Source of the DNA: Pseudobythopirellula maris
GTDB taxonomy: Bacteria > Planctomycetota > Planctomycetia > Pirellulales > Lacipirellulaceae
NCBI RefSeq assembly: GCF_007859945.1
Contig: NZ_SJPQ01000001.1
Location: 1,638,489 to 1,702,488, forward strand
Direction of reading: 5' to 3'
DNA length: 64,000 bases
Below, in pieces: positions 18,389-28,100 of the stretch. Below the pieces are notes generated by a model. The model had not been told where the DNA came from, made no database searches, and was given only the letters and a program-made list of their open reading frames with translations. A program made the position numbers and the translations under genes. Positions within the stretch are counted from its first letter, which is position 1. The number at the start of each line of letters is the position of its first letter.

Positions 18389-20335
18389 TTAGCGGTTATT
18401 CGCGGAGCCCGGAAGCGCCTCGCCGGCGCCCACCAAATAAACGCTCGGCCGCGGCGGCGCCGTCATGCCGTCGCCCAAGTAGAAGCTCGGGTGGCACGGC
18501 TTGTTGTAAACGACGTTCTGCCAAGCGATCCCCAAGCGGTACTGCGGGTCGTGCAGCAGCGTGACCAATCGCAAGTCGGTGGGGATCGTCGTCGTGTAAA
18601 GCCGGAGCGACTTGCGATCGGGCGCCACCATGAGGATCTCTTCGCGCCAGTCGCCCAGCAGGTCGCCCACGATGGCGGGCCCGCGGCCGGCGCCGATTGC
18701 GTCGCACTCGTAGATCGTTTGCTCTTCGCTCTTCTCCCAGTCCCACTTCATCACGCGGGTCGGCTGGGGATCGCGGAACCGACGCCAGCGCTTAGAGCCC
18801 GGGCGGCCGCACGAGAGCAGCTCGCGCAACGGGTCGGCGTCCCACCACAGGCACCAGTCGTTGTTCCGCGGCGCCGGGCCGAGCGTCTCGCCCTGCTCGC
18901 CGCGCAGGCCCCCCGGGCCGCCCCACGCCTCGTAGCCGCGGTGGGTGGGGTCGATGTCGGCCGCCATTCCGCCTCCCACATCCACGGTTGGACTGTGGCT
19001 CCAAAGGATTTCGCCCGTACGGGCGTCGCGCATCGCGGCGCCGGGGGTCTGGAACAGCTCGGCGTCGTCCTCGTTCTCCTGAACCGTGAAGACTTCCATG
19101 CCCGGCCGGTCGGGGTACATGTCCGTGATGTGCATCGAATCGCCGTGCCTCAGGCCCGTGCTGTAGAGCCCCTTGCCGTCGTCATCGACGACCATCGCCT
19201 GGTAGACGACCTCGTCGCGGCCGTCGCCGTCCACGTCGGCCACCGAGAGCGAGTGCCCCCCCATGCCGGCGAACGGCGAGGCGTCGTCGTACGGCGGTTG
19301 GCTCGACCCGGTGTCGAAGACCCACCGCTGCGTCAGCTTGCCGTCGCGCCAGTCCCAGGCGGCCATGACGATCCGGCCGTAGACGCCGCGGCACATCACG
19401 ACGCTCGGCCGCTCGCCGTCGAGGTACGCCACGCACGCCAGGAATCGGTCGCAGCGGTTGCCGTAGCTGTCGTTGCCGGCGTTGCCGCCGATGCCGCCCC
19501 AGGCGCCGATCGAGCCGCGTCCGGGGACGTAGTCGACCGTTTCGAGCGCCGCGCCGGTGGCGCCGTCGAACACGGTGAAGTACTCGGGCCCGTCGAGGAT
19601 GCGGCCGTGGCGTTGCGAGCCTTCCTCAAGAGTACGCCAATCTTTGTCGGGGTCGCCGATCGTTTTTCCCTGGCCGTCGACCGTGCCGTCGGCCGTCTTG
19701 CAGGCGACCTCGGCGCGGCCGTCGCCGTCGAGGTCGTAGACCATGAATTGGGTGTAGTGCTCGCCCTCACGGATGTTCTTACCGAGGTTGATCCGCCAAA
19801 GGTGCGTGCCGTCCATCTTGTAGGCGTCGAGCACCGGCTCGCCCGTGACGCCCGCCGAGCCGTTGTCGCGACCCCTCGAAACCTGGTGCAGAACGATGTC
19901 GAGCTCGCCGTCGCCGTCGAGGTCGGCGACCGAGGCGTCGCCCGGTCGGTAGCCTTCGATCGACTCGATCGGGATCTCGAGGCGCTGGTCGCTCCAGACC
20001 GCCACGCGTTTGCTGGCCGGGCCCTCCGCGCCGTCGACGACCGGCTTGAGGAAGTAGGCCAAGGGGCTCGACGTGTCGGCCCCGGCGTCGACGAAGTTCG
20101 TCGCCCCGGTGAGCGGATCGCTGTTGGCCAGCACCGGCTCGCCATCGGCCGTCACGCGGTAAAGGTTGAACGCGATCCCCTCGGGGTCGACGCCGAACAA
20201 CCGCCAGCCGACGTAGACGCCCCCCTCCTGCTTCACGGCGACGAGGCCACGGCTGAGGTTCTCCATCTGCCGCTGGGCCGGGGCGACTGACGCAAGCATA
20301 GCCGTGGCGAGGAGAGCAAGAAGACGGAGTCGCAT
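18389..20335 (-). CDS. Rhamnogalacturonan lyase, PL11 type
   Basis: About 648 residues with a Sec signal (LLALLATAMLASVAPA), a small N-terminal beta domain (YVGWRLFGVDPEGIAFNLYR) and an eight-bladed propeller with Ca-binding D-x-D-x-D-G loops (DLDGDGELD, DLDGDGRAE, DVDGDGRDE), ending in LHDPQYRLGIAWQNVVYNKPCHPSFYLG-type sequence, the PL11 hallmark. PL11 enzymes cut rhamnogalacturonan I by beta-elimination. Unlike its two neighbours it has no LEPR-XLL, dockerin or extra domain, so it is probably periplasmic or freely secreted. ATG 20335 is chosen at the signal peptide; a TTG at 20371 would add 12 residues. Confidence 0.9.
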   Translation of the reverse strand: MRLRLLALLATAMLASVAPAQRQMENLSRGLVAVKQEGGVYVGWRLFGVDPEGIAFNLYRVTADGEPVLANSDPLTGATNFVDAGADTSSPLAYFLKPVVDGAEGPASKRVAVWSDQRLEIPIESIEGYRPGDASVADLDGDGELDIVLHQVSRGRDNGSAGVTGEPVLDAYKMDGTHLWRINLGKNIREGEHYTQFMVYDLDGDGRAEVACKTADGTVDGQGKTIGDPDKDWRTLEEGSQRHGRILDGPEYFTVFDGATGAALETVDYVPGRGSIGAWGGIGGNAGNDSYGNRCDRFLACVAYLDGERPSVVMCRGVYGRIVMAAWDWRDGKLTQRWVFDTGSSQPPYDDASPFAGMGGHSLSVADVDGDGRDEVVYQAMVVDDDGKGLYSTGLRHGDSMHITDMYPDRPGMEVFTVQENEDDAELFQTPGAAMRDARTGEILWSHSPTVDVGGGMAADIDPTHRGYEAWGGPGGLRGEQGETLGPAPRNNDWCLWWDADPLRELLSCGRPGSKRWRRFRDPQPTRVMKWDWEKSEEQTIYECDAIGAGRGPAIVGDLLGDWREEILMVAPDRKSLRLYTTTIPTDLRLVTLLHDPQYRLGIAWQNVVYNKPCHPSFYLGDGMTAPPRPSVYLVGAGEALPGSANNR

Positions 20336-20389
20336 GGCGGGGCTTATCGGTTGGAAGGAAGAAGGTCGCAAGTCGGACGGGTAGACTTC

Positions 20390-20412
20390 AGCCCCCGGCG
20401 ATGCCGGGGGCT
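20390..20412. repeat. Short palindrome between sulfatase and PL11 genes
   Basis: AGCCCCCGGC / GCCGGGGGCT is a perfect 10-bp inverted repeat with a 3-base centre. On the minus strand, the direction of transcription here, no T-run follows, so it is called a REP-like palindrome and not an intrinsic terminator. Confidence 0.6.
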
Positions 20413-20423
20413 GGTTTTGCTAG

Positions 20424-21899
20424 TTAAGGCGCCGCGGCGGGCGTGTGGCCGGCGACGTGCTCTCGGGCGATCTTCGAGAGCCGCCCGACCGTGTCGGCGT
20501 GCTCCGGGTCATTGACCAGGTTCACCAACTCGTGCGGATCGCTGACCGGGTCGGTCAGCATCGCCCCCGGGCCGCGGCCGTAAAACTCGGCGTAGCGCCA
20601 CCGCTCGGTCCGCACGCACACACCGGTGATGTGCTCGCCATCTCCGCTCCAGACGGTGAACGCGGGGCTGTCGTCCTCGTGCGTGGGGTCATCGAGCAGC
20701 GTAGCGAGGCTCTCGCCCTCCAGGCCCGCTGGGCGGTCCACACCGCAGAGGTCGCACAGCGTCGGGTAGAGATCGATGGTTTCGACCACTCGTGGGCAAG
20801 GCGTTCCGTTGCCCGCCTTGCGCGGGTCGCGGATGAAGAGCGGCACGCGGGCGCCCTGCTCCCACAGCGAGCCCGCCTTCGACCATTTGCCCTTCTCGCC
20901 GAGCTGGTAGCCGTGGTCGCCCCAGAACACGACGATCGTGTTCTCGCCCAGCCCGAGCTCGTCGAGCGTGTCGAGCACCCGGCCGGCGTTCCAGTCCATC
21001 CACGCGGTCGAGGCGAGGTACGCCCGGGTCATCATCTTAGCCTCTTCCTCAGAAGCCTCGCGACCGATGAACAGGTCCGCGTTGCGGGGGCGGATCGAAC
21101 CGGCCGGGAAGCCCTCCGGCACGGTCGGACGCGCGGCGAAGTCAATCGGCAGCTCGATCTCGCCCAAGTCCCACATGTCGAAGAACCGCTTCGGCGCCGC
21201 CAGCGGGCTGTGCGGCTTGCTGAACCCACAGGCGAGGAAGAACGGCTGTTGCTGCTCGTCGCTCGCTGCGCTGCGCAACATCTCGATGGCGCGCGTGGCG
21301 ACGCGGTGGTCGCCGGTCTTCTCTTCGTCGCCTTCCAGCACGATCCAGCGGTCGCTGCGCTGCTGCTTGGTGAGTCGCCGGCCGCCGGCGGCGCGGTCGG
21401 GCCGGATCGAGGGGGGCGGCCGTCGCGTGGCGCCCTCGCCGAAGTAGCGCGCCGAGCCCCCTTCGTCCCACGCCTCCACGTCGTCGATGCCGCCGTGGAA
21501 GATCTTGCCCGCGCTGAGCGTGTGGTAGCCGTTCTGGCGGAACCAGCGCGGCAGGCTCACCGCGTCGGGCCGCGTGGCGCCGAACCAGGTGCGGTTGCCG
21601 AGCACACCGACCGTGGTGGGGTAAAGCCCCGTGAGCATCGAGCTGCGTGACGGGTTGCACAGCGGGTATTGGCAGTACGCCCGATCGAAGCGCACCGAGC
21701 TCTCGGCGAGCTCGTCGAGTCGCGGCGTCGAGGCGCGCTCCACGCCGTAGCAGCCCATCTCGTTGCGCAGGTCGTCGGAGATGATGAACAACACGTTCAT
21801 CGGCGCCGGCGTGTCGGCCGCGGCGTCGCCCGGTCGGGTCAGCGCCCACGCGGCGAGCAACAGACTGAGCACGACTACCGTACGACGCGATTTCATCAC
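20424..21899 (-). CDS. Secreted sulfatase (iduronate-2-sulfatase-like)
   Basis: 491 residues with a Sec signal (about 1-29). The metal-binding ISDDLR and the formylglycine site CNPSR (81-85, within LCNPSRSSMLTG) are intact, so an active type I sulfatase is expected after maturation by a formylglycine-generating enzyme or anaerobic maturase that is not in this window. ACGFSKPHSPL and WGDHGYQLGEKGKWSK are typical of iduronate-2-sulfatase-like members (S1 family). Location between PL11 lyase genes suggests removal of sulfate from the same polysaccharide, which is inference. GTG 21899 is followed at once by ATG 21896; either may initiate. Confidence 0.94.
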   Translation of the reverse strand: MMKSRRTVVVLSLLLAAWALTRPGDAAADTPAPMNVLFIISDDLRNEMGCYGVERASTPRLDELAESSVRFDRAYCQYPLCNPSRSSMLTGLYPTTVGVLGNRTWFGATRPDAVSLPRWFRQNGYHTLSAGKIFHGGIDDVEAWDEGGSARYFGEGATRRPPPSIRPDRAAGGRRLTKQQRSDRWIVLEGDEEKTGDHRVATRAIEMLRSAASDEQQQPFFLACGFSKPHSPLAAPKRFFDMWDLGEIELPIDFAARPTVPEGFPAGSIRPRNADLFIGREASEEEAKMMTRAYLASTAWMDWNAGRVLDTLDELGLGENTIVVFWGDHGYQLGEKGKWSKAGSLWEQGARVPLFIRDPRKAGNGTPCPRVVETIDLYPTLCDLCGVDRPAGLEGESLATLLDDPTHEDDSPAFTVWSGDGEHITGVCVRTERWRYAEFYGRGPGAMLTDPVSDPHELVNLVNDPEHADTVGRLSKIAREHVAGHTPAAAP

Positions 21900-22039
21900 G
21901 TGGTTCCTGAGAGGGTTTCAGAGAAGGCGAGCTCGTGGCGGGCAGGCTTAGTGCGAATCGCACAGATGCGTAGCGTGTGTGGCGGTGTGATTTGGCGTCG
22001 ACAAGGCGAAAACGACGCTACGGCTACCAGTAGTGCGCT

Positions 22040-25000
22040 CTAGTAGAGCTTACGCAGCCAGTCGCCGAGCGTTCTGTCCGCCAGAGCACCGTAGGACGAA
22101 CGATCCAAGGACGAGTCGTCGGCAGCCGTTCGATCCCTGAGTCGGTTCGACGTGGAGTCCGGCAGCAACTTGGCCTCGTCGGCGAGCAGCAGCAAGGCCT
22201 CGTCGTCGGCCGTGGGTGAGAGCGTCTCTGCGGTTGCGGGGCTGGCGTCGCGTGAGTCGTCGAGCGGCTCGGCAACCAGCAGCGCGAAGGCCAAGTCGTT
22301 GGGCGTCTTCGCGGCGGGCTCCTCGGTGGGCTCCTCGATGATGACCGGGGCGGCCGGGGCGGTCAGGGCGGCCGCCGACGCCTGGGCGAACGCGAGCGGC
22401 GGCTCGGCCACCTCGCCAAAGTTGTCGACCCACACCTGGTAGTCGGCCATATCGACCTCGCCGTTGTGGTCGCCATCGGCGGTGAGGTTGGTGATGCTGC
22501 CGAGCGAGTCGCGCCACACGGTGAAGTCGGCGCCGTCGACCACGCCGTTGCCGTTGTAATCGCCCGCGAGCTCGCCGCCGAAGAACAGCGCCGGCCGCGG
22601 CGCCTCGCCCATGCCGGCGCCGATGAAGTAGCTCGGGTGCGGCGGCTGGTTGTAGTAGCCTTGTTGCCAGGCGATCGCCTGGCGGTACATCGAGTCGTGC
22701 ATCAGCGTCGGCAGCCGCATGGTCGAGGGGATCGTTGTCGACCAGATCTCCAGGGCGGTATTGTCCGCTCGGCGCCAGATCACTTCTTCGCGCCAGTCGC
22801 CAAACAGGTCGGCCGACAGCGCGGGGTTCGACTTCGTGCCGTTGTTGCTCGCCAGGCCCGAGGTGCTGTTGATGCCCGAGTTGCCCCATGAAACGAGGTT
22901 CTGACGCCCGGGCTGAGCCCAGTCGTGGCGCCACTTCGAGATTGTCGTGCCGTCCAAGAGCTCACGCAGCGGGTCGGCGTCCCACCAAACGCCGAAGTTG
23001 ATCAGCATGTTCGACGGCATCTCATAGATCGCGCCTTCCTGCACGTTGTAGATCATCCGCGCCCCGCCGTCCGGGTCGGCGGTCGTGGCCCAGAACTCGT
23101 AGCCGGGGTAATTGGGGTCGATGTCGAACGCCGCCCCGCGGCCGACGTCGTTCGTGGCCTGGATGCCGTAGAGCAGCTCGCCGGTCTGGGCGTCGCGGTA
23201 GTCACCGCCCGCGTCGCGGTACTCGCCCACGCTCTCGTGGGGCGAGAAGATTTCGAGGCCCGGGTTGTCGGGGTCCATGTCGGCCACGTGCAGGGCGTCG
23301 CCGTGGCCGCGGCCGGTGCTGTAGAGGCCCGTGCCGTCGTGGTCGACCGCCATCGCGCCCCAGATGATCTCGTCGAAGCCGTCGCCGTCCACGTCGCCCA
23401 CGCTGGCGTTGTGGTTGCCCTGGCCGACGTACTCCTCGTTCACGTCGCTGTCGGTCCCCTCGATCGCGGTGAAGGTCCACCGCTCAGAGAGCTGCCCGTC
23501 TCGCCAGTCCCAGGCGGTCAGCTCGGTCTTCGACTGGTAGATCCCGCCGATAGCGTGGTACAGACCGCGGCCGACCACGAGGCTCGGCCGCTGGCCGTCG
23601 AGGTAGGCGACCACGTGATTGAACGTGGTGGCGCGGTGGCCGTAGTCGTCGCCGTACTCGACGCCGTCGTCCCGCGCGGGGCTGAGCGGCGTATTGGCCA
23701 GCAGCTCTCCGGTGTAGCCGTCGAACACCGACAGGTACTCGGGCCCCGAGGTTACCCAGCCGTCGGGGTTTTGCCACAGCGCGTTGGGGTCGCCGATCAC
23801 CTGGCCATCGCCGGCGACCGTGCCGTCGGATGTGTTCATAATGACTTCGGCGCGGCCGTCGCCGTCGAAGTCGTAGACATTGAACTGGAACGAGCTGGCG
23901 ATCGTTTTGATGTTCGGCCCCACGTCGATCCGCCACAGCCGCGTGCCGTCGAGCTCGTAGGCGTCGAGGTACATGTTCGGAGAGGGCGCCGAGCGGTCTG
24001 CCGGCGAGCCGATCCACTTGAGCACGACCTCGTAGTCGCCGTCGCCGTCGAGGTCGCCGACGCTCGCGTCGTTCGCCGAGTAGACGTGCGTCTCCCCGTC
24101 GGAGGTCGTCATTGGCGGGGGCGCGACGATCGGGATCGTCAGGTGCTGCTCGACCGCCGAGCCGGCCGGCAGCACGTACGGCTCGCTCGCTTCGAGCTCC
24201 ACGCCGTCGACCACGGGCCGAACGCTGTAGGCGACATCGAACACGAGGTTGGCCCCGTAGTCAACGTAGTCGGTCGTTTGTGTGAGCGGAGCGCCGTTCA
24301 CCTTGACCGCCGAGCCGCCACCCGTCGATCGGTACAGGTTGAACGCAACGTCCACCGGGTCGTCGCCCAGCAGGCGCCAACCGACATACACCTCGTTGGT
24401 CGATCGTCGCATCGCGATCACGCCGCGGTCGAGCTTCTCGACCTGGCGGGGCAGCACCACCGGCTCGACGGGGTACGGGTCGGGCCCGGGCTCCTCGGCA
24501 AACTCCAACTCGAGCCGCGGGCGGATCGAGGCGTCGGCGTGCTCACGCGACGCGAAGCCGACGCCACGCACGTTGCCGGCGTCGATGAGCGTGACGAAAG
24601 TCACTAGGCCGTTAGCGTCGGCGCGGTCTTGGAGGAAATCGATCAGGTCGGGGCCCGAGATCGACTGCGGGCCGCCGGTGGCGTTGATCAGCGTCTCCCA
24701 AGTTTCGGCGCCGTTCTCGTAGTTGAAATCAACGAGCCGCACGGGGTCGACGCCGTAGTCGCTCGCCCCCAGGTACTCCGCGCCGGGGCCCGTCTCGGCC
24801 AGGGTCGCCTCGTCCCACGCCTGCGGCGTGTTGCCCGGCAGGTCGGCCAGGCCGAACACGTCGAAACGGTCGAAGTTGATGATGTCGTAGCGTGTGCCGG
24901 GCAGCTTGGAGAGCGACAACTTGGCGTCGGTCAGGTCATCAAGGTCCAGGCCCGACAGGTCGAACCGCACGTAGGCCACGCTATCGCCCGCCGAGCCGTT

Positions 25001-25159
25001 GCGATCGAGCACGTCGAGCACCGGCGCCGAGCCGGCCCCAACGCCCGCGTTGGTGAACGTGTCGGCCGTGGCGGTGAGCGTGACGCCGCTTAGGACCCGG
25101 CGGTCTTCGAGCGGTTCGAAACGGAGCACACGCCCGCGAGGGTGGCGGCGGCTCTTCAT
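22040..25159 (-). CDS. LEPR-XLL rhamnogalacturonan lyase (PL11) with DNRLRE and dockerin-like domains
   Basis: About 1039 residues: LEPR-XLL-type N-terminus (FEPLEDRRVLSG), a DNRLRE/CBM96-like beta domain (about 25-205), a PL11 catalytic propeller with DxDxDG loops (about 225-845), two EF-hand dockerin-like repeats (DYNGNGVVDGADF and DHNGEVDMADY), then an acidic tail with LAFALLV and EALLLLADEA. LEPR-XLL marks surface-exported planctomycete proteins. ATG 25159 is chosen because GGGAG (25168-25172) is 8 bases upstream; the frame opens earlier. It starts 14 bases after its paralogue stops, so the two form an operon. Confidence 0.9.
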   Translation of the reverse strand: MKSRRHPRGRVLRFEPLEDRRVLSGVTLTATADTFTNAGVGAGSAPVLDVLDRNGSAGDSVAYVRFDLSGLDLDDLTDAKLSLSKLPGTRYDIINFDRFDVFGLADLPGNTPQAWDEATLAETGPGAEYLGASDYGVDPVRLVDFNYENGAETWETLINATGGPQSISGPDLIDFLQDRADANGLVTFVTLIDAGNVRGVGFASREHADASIRPRLELEFAEEPGPDPYPVEPVVLPRQVEKLDRGVIAMRRSTNEVYVGWRLLGDDPVDVAFNLYRSTGGGSAVKVNGAPLTQTTDYVDYGANLVFDVAYSVRPVVDGVELEASEPYVLPAGSAVEQHLTIPIVAPPPMTTSDGETHVYSANDASVGDLDGDGDYEVVLKWIGSPADRSAPSPNMYLDAYELDGTRLWRIDVGPNIKTIASSFQFNVYDFDGDGRAEVIMNTSDGTVAGDGQVIGDPNALWQNPDGWVTSGPEYLSVFDGYTGELLANTPLSPARDDGVEYGDDYGHRATTFNHVVAYLDGQRPSLVVGRGLYHAIGGIYQSKTELTAWDWRDGQLSERWTFTAIEGTDSDVNEEYVGQGNHNASVGDVDGDGFDEIIWGAMAVDHDGTGLYSTGRGHGDALHVADMDPDNPGLEIFSPHESVGEYRDAGGDYRDAQTGELLYGIQATNDVGRGAAFDIDPNYPGYEFWATTADPDGGARMIYNVQEGAIYEMPSNMLINFGVWWDADPLRELLDGTTISKWRHDWAQPGRQNLVSWGNSGINSTSGLASNNGTKSNPALSADLFGDWREEVIWRRADNTALEIWSTTIPSTMRLPTLMHDSMYRQAIAWQQGYYNQPPHPSYFIGAGMGEAPRPALFFGGELAGDYNGNGVVDGADFTVWRDSLGSITNLTADGDHNGEVDMADYQVWVDNFGEVAEPPLAFAQASAAALTAPAAPVIIEEPTEEPAAKTPNDLAFALLVAEPLDDSRDASPATAETLSPTADDEALLLLADEAKLLPDSTSNRLRDRTAADDSSLDRSSYGALADRTLGDWLRKLY

Positions 25160-25173
25160 GCGGATCACTCCCG

Positions 25174-28100
25174 TTAGAACGTGCGGAGGGCACGGAGGCC
25201 TCGGCGCCACTGGCCGAAGATCATGTCGCTAGCGTCGTCGGCAGCGTAAGCATTCGCGGCGCTCTCGCCCGCACCAATGGCCTCATCCGACAGGGCGGCG
25301 TGCTCGGCGTCGGCCTCGGAATCGAGGCTGCGTGACGCCAACAGCAGCAGCGAATCGTCGGCGACAACCGTGGCGGCTTCGATCGCGTCGAGGGAGCTAT
25401 CAGCCGGCGGGTCGTCTTCGACAACGAGCAGGGCGAACGCCAAATCGCCGCTCGCCGCATCGCTCGAGGCCCCGTCGATCGCCTGGGCGGCCGAAGGAGT
25501 TGTGGTGAACTCGGCGGGCGCTGCGGCGACATCGCCAAAGCGTTCGACCCACAGGTCGTAGTCGGCCATCTCAACGATGCCGTTGTGATCGCCGTCGGCC
25601 CGCAGGTCGGTCTCGCTGCCGAGCGAGTCACGCCACACGGTGAAGTCGGCGCCGTCGACCACGCCGTTGCCGTTGTAGTCGCCCGTGAGTTCGCCGCCAA
25701 AGAACAGCAGCGGCTGGGGCGGCGTCTCCATCCCCTCGCCGATCCAAAAGCTCGGGTGCGGCGGCTGGTTGTAGGCCGAGTTCTGTGCGGCGATCGATTG
25801 CCGGTACATCGAGTCGTGCATCAGCGTGGTGAGCCGCGAGTCGGCGGCGATCGTCGTGGTCCAGATCTCGAGGGCCGAGCTGTCGCTGCGACGCCAGATC
25901 ACCTCCTCACGCCAGTCGCCCAAGATGTCGGCCGACAACGCCGGCGTGCTCTTCGTACCGTTGTTGCTCGACAGGCCCGCCGTGCTGTTGATGCCGCTCT
26001 TGTCGTAAGCCACGTAATTCGAGCGACCGGGATTCATCCAGTCGGAGATCGTGGTGCCGTCGAGCAACTCGCGCGACAGGTCGCCGTCCCACCAGACGGC
26101 GAAGTTCACGCTCACATTGCCGTACTCGTACAACGCCAGGCCAGAGACGTTGTAGATGTAGCGGGTACCCTCGTTCGTCGTGCCCCAGAACTCGTAGCCC
26201 TCGTGGTTGGGGTCGATGTCGGCGGCCACGCCGCGGCCGACGTCGCTGTCGACCGCCGAGGGGATCTGGAAGATCAGCTCGCCGGTCGCCGCGTCGCGAA
26301 GCTCGCCGCCTGCATTGCGGCCCTGGCTCTGGAAGGCATTGCTCGACTCGTGGACCATGAAGACCTCGAGGCCAGGCCGCGAGGGGTCCATGTCCGAGAG
26401 GTGCAGCGCGTCGCCGTGGCCCAGCTCCGTGGCGTAAAGCCCCGTGCCGTCGTGGTCGATGACCGCAGCGCCGTAGACCACCTCGTCGAAGCCGTCGTTG
26501 TCGGCGTCGCCGATCGTGAGCGAGTGGGCCCCCTCGCCGATGTATTCGCCGTTGCTGCCCCTATTGCCTAAAGTGTCGGCCTTAAAGATCCACCGCTGCG
26601 TGAGCTGACCGTCACGGTAGTCGTACGCGGCCACCTCGTTGCGCGCTTGCCGCCCGCTCTGCGGGCCATAATAGCCGCGGCCGATGACCACGCTCGGCGA
26701 TGTCCCGTCGAAGTAGCCGACACCGGCCGTGAAGCGGTCGACTCGGTTGCCGTATCCATCGCCCCACTCGGCGACGTCGCCCCGCACCGGGTCGAACGCG
26801 ATCGTGTCGAGTTCCTCTCCGGTGAGGCCGTCGAACACGGTGTAGTACTCGGGACCGGTGAGAATGTACCCAGACGAGTTGCGGTAGTCGTCGGTCACTT
26901 GGTCGGCGCCCATCAGCACGGCGTTGCCCAGGCCGTCGATCGTGCCGGGGGCGGTCTTCAAGACGATCTCCGATCGGCCATCGCCGTCGAGATCGTAGAC
27001 GATCGGCTGCGTGTAGTGGGCGCCCGCGCGAATGTTGTGGCCGAGGTCGATCCGCCACAACAGCTCACCCTCGAGCGTGTAGGCGTCGATGTAGACGTTG
27101 CCGGTGTAGCCCGCGTGCGCATTGTCCTTGGCGTTGGACGGGTCCCACTTGAGGATGACCTCGTACTGCCCGTCGCCGTCGAGGTCGCCGACGCTCGCGT
27201 CGTTGGCCGAGTAGGTGTAGGAGCCGTCCGGCGTGGTTCCGCCGGCGGGGATCTGCAGCGGGATCGTCAGGTGCTGCTCGATCGTGGCGTTGGCCCCGAG
27301 CGTGTAGCTCGCGCTGTCTTCCTGCTCGACCCCATCGACGACCGCCCGCACGAAGTACGTGTTGTCGGCGTTCAGGTTGGCCGTGGAGTCTTGGAAGTCG
27401 GTGGTCTGTGTCAGCGGAGCGGCGTTGAGTTTGACGGCCGGGGCGCCGTTCTCGCTGCGGTAGAGGTTGAACGCCACGTCCGCCGGGTCGTCGCCCAGCA
27501 TCCGCCAGCCGACGTAGGCCGCACCGCCCGAGGGTCGCACGGCGACCACGCCGCGGTCGAGCCGCTCCAACTGGCGCGGCGTGACGACCTGCTCGAACGG
27601 CGCCGCCTCGTAGGCGACCGGGCCCTCGGCGGCGTTGGCCGCTAGCTCGCTGGAGCCGACCGCCTCGTCGTACAGCCGCACTTCGTCGATCAGGCCAAAG
27701 AACCCCGGGTCGTTGTTCCACAACGAGCGACCGAAGTAGGCGACCGACTGTGTGATCGAGCCGATGTCGGCGCCGGCGAGCGAAGTGGCTCCGCGCTCGA
27801 CGCCGTCGACATAGAGCCGCAGCGTGTTGGTCGCGTCGTCCACCACACCCGCCACCACGTGCTGCTGGCCGTCGGCGGTCTCGGTCCCCCAGGTAGCCGC
27901 GCGCTCGCCGCTCCCACCGCCGCCGGTCGAAAGCGCTAGCCGCGAGTCGCTGCCGCCCGAGTTGGCCGTGAAGAAGAAGTACGAGTCGCCGTTCGACCCG
28001 TTCTGACTGCCGAAGTCGAACACCCGACTCCAGGTGGTCGAAGAGTCATTGATCGCCGTGGTGAACCAGACCTCGACCGTGAAGCTGCCGCTCGCGGGCA

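Noticed and set aside
18491-20290. Plus-strand frame of 599 codons antisense to PL11
   Set aside because: Antisense shadow; composition typical of reversed D-x-D-x-D-G repeats.
22925-24607. Plus-strand frame of 560 codons antisense to the LEPR-XLL lyase
   Set aside because: Same reason: shadow of propeller repeats with no motif of its own.
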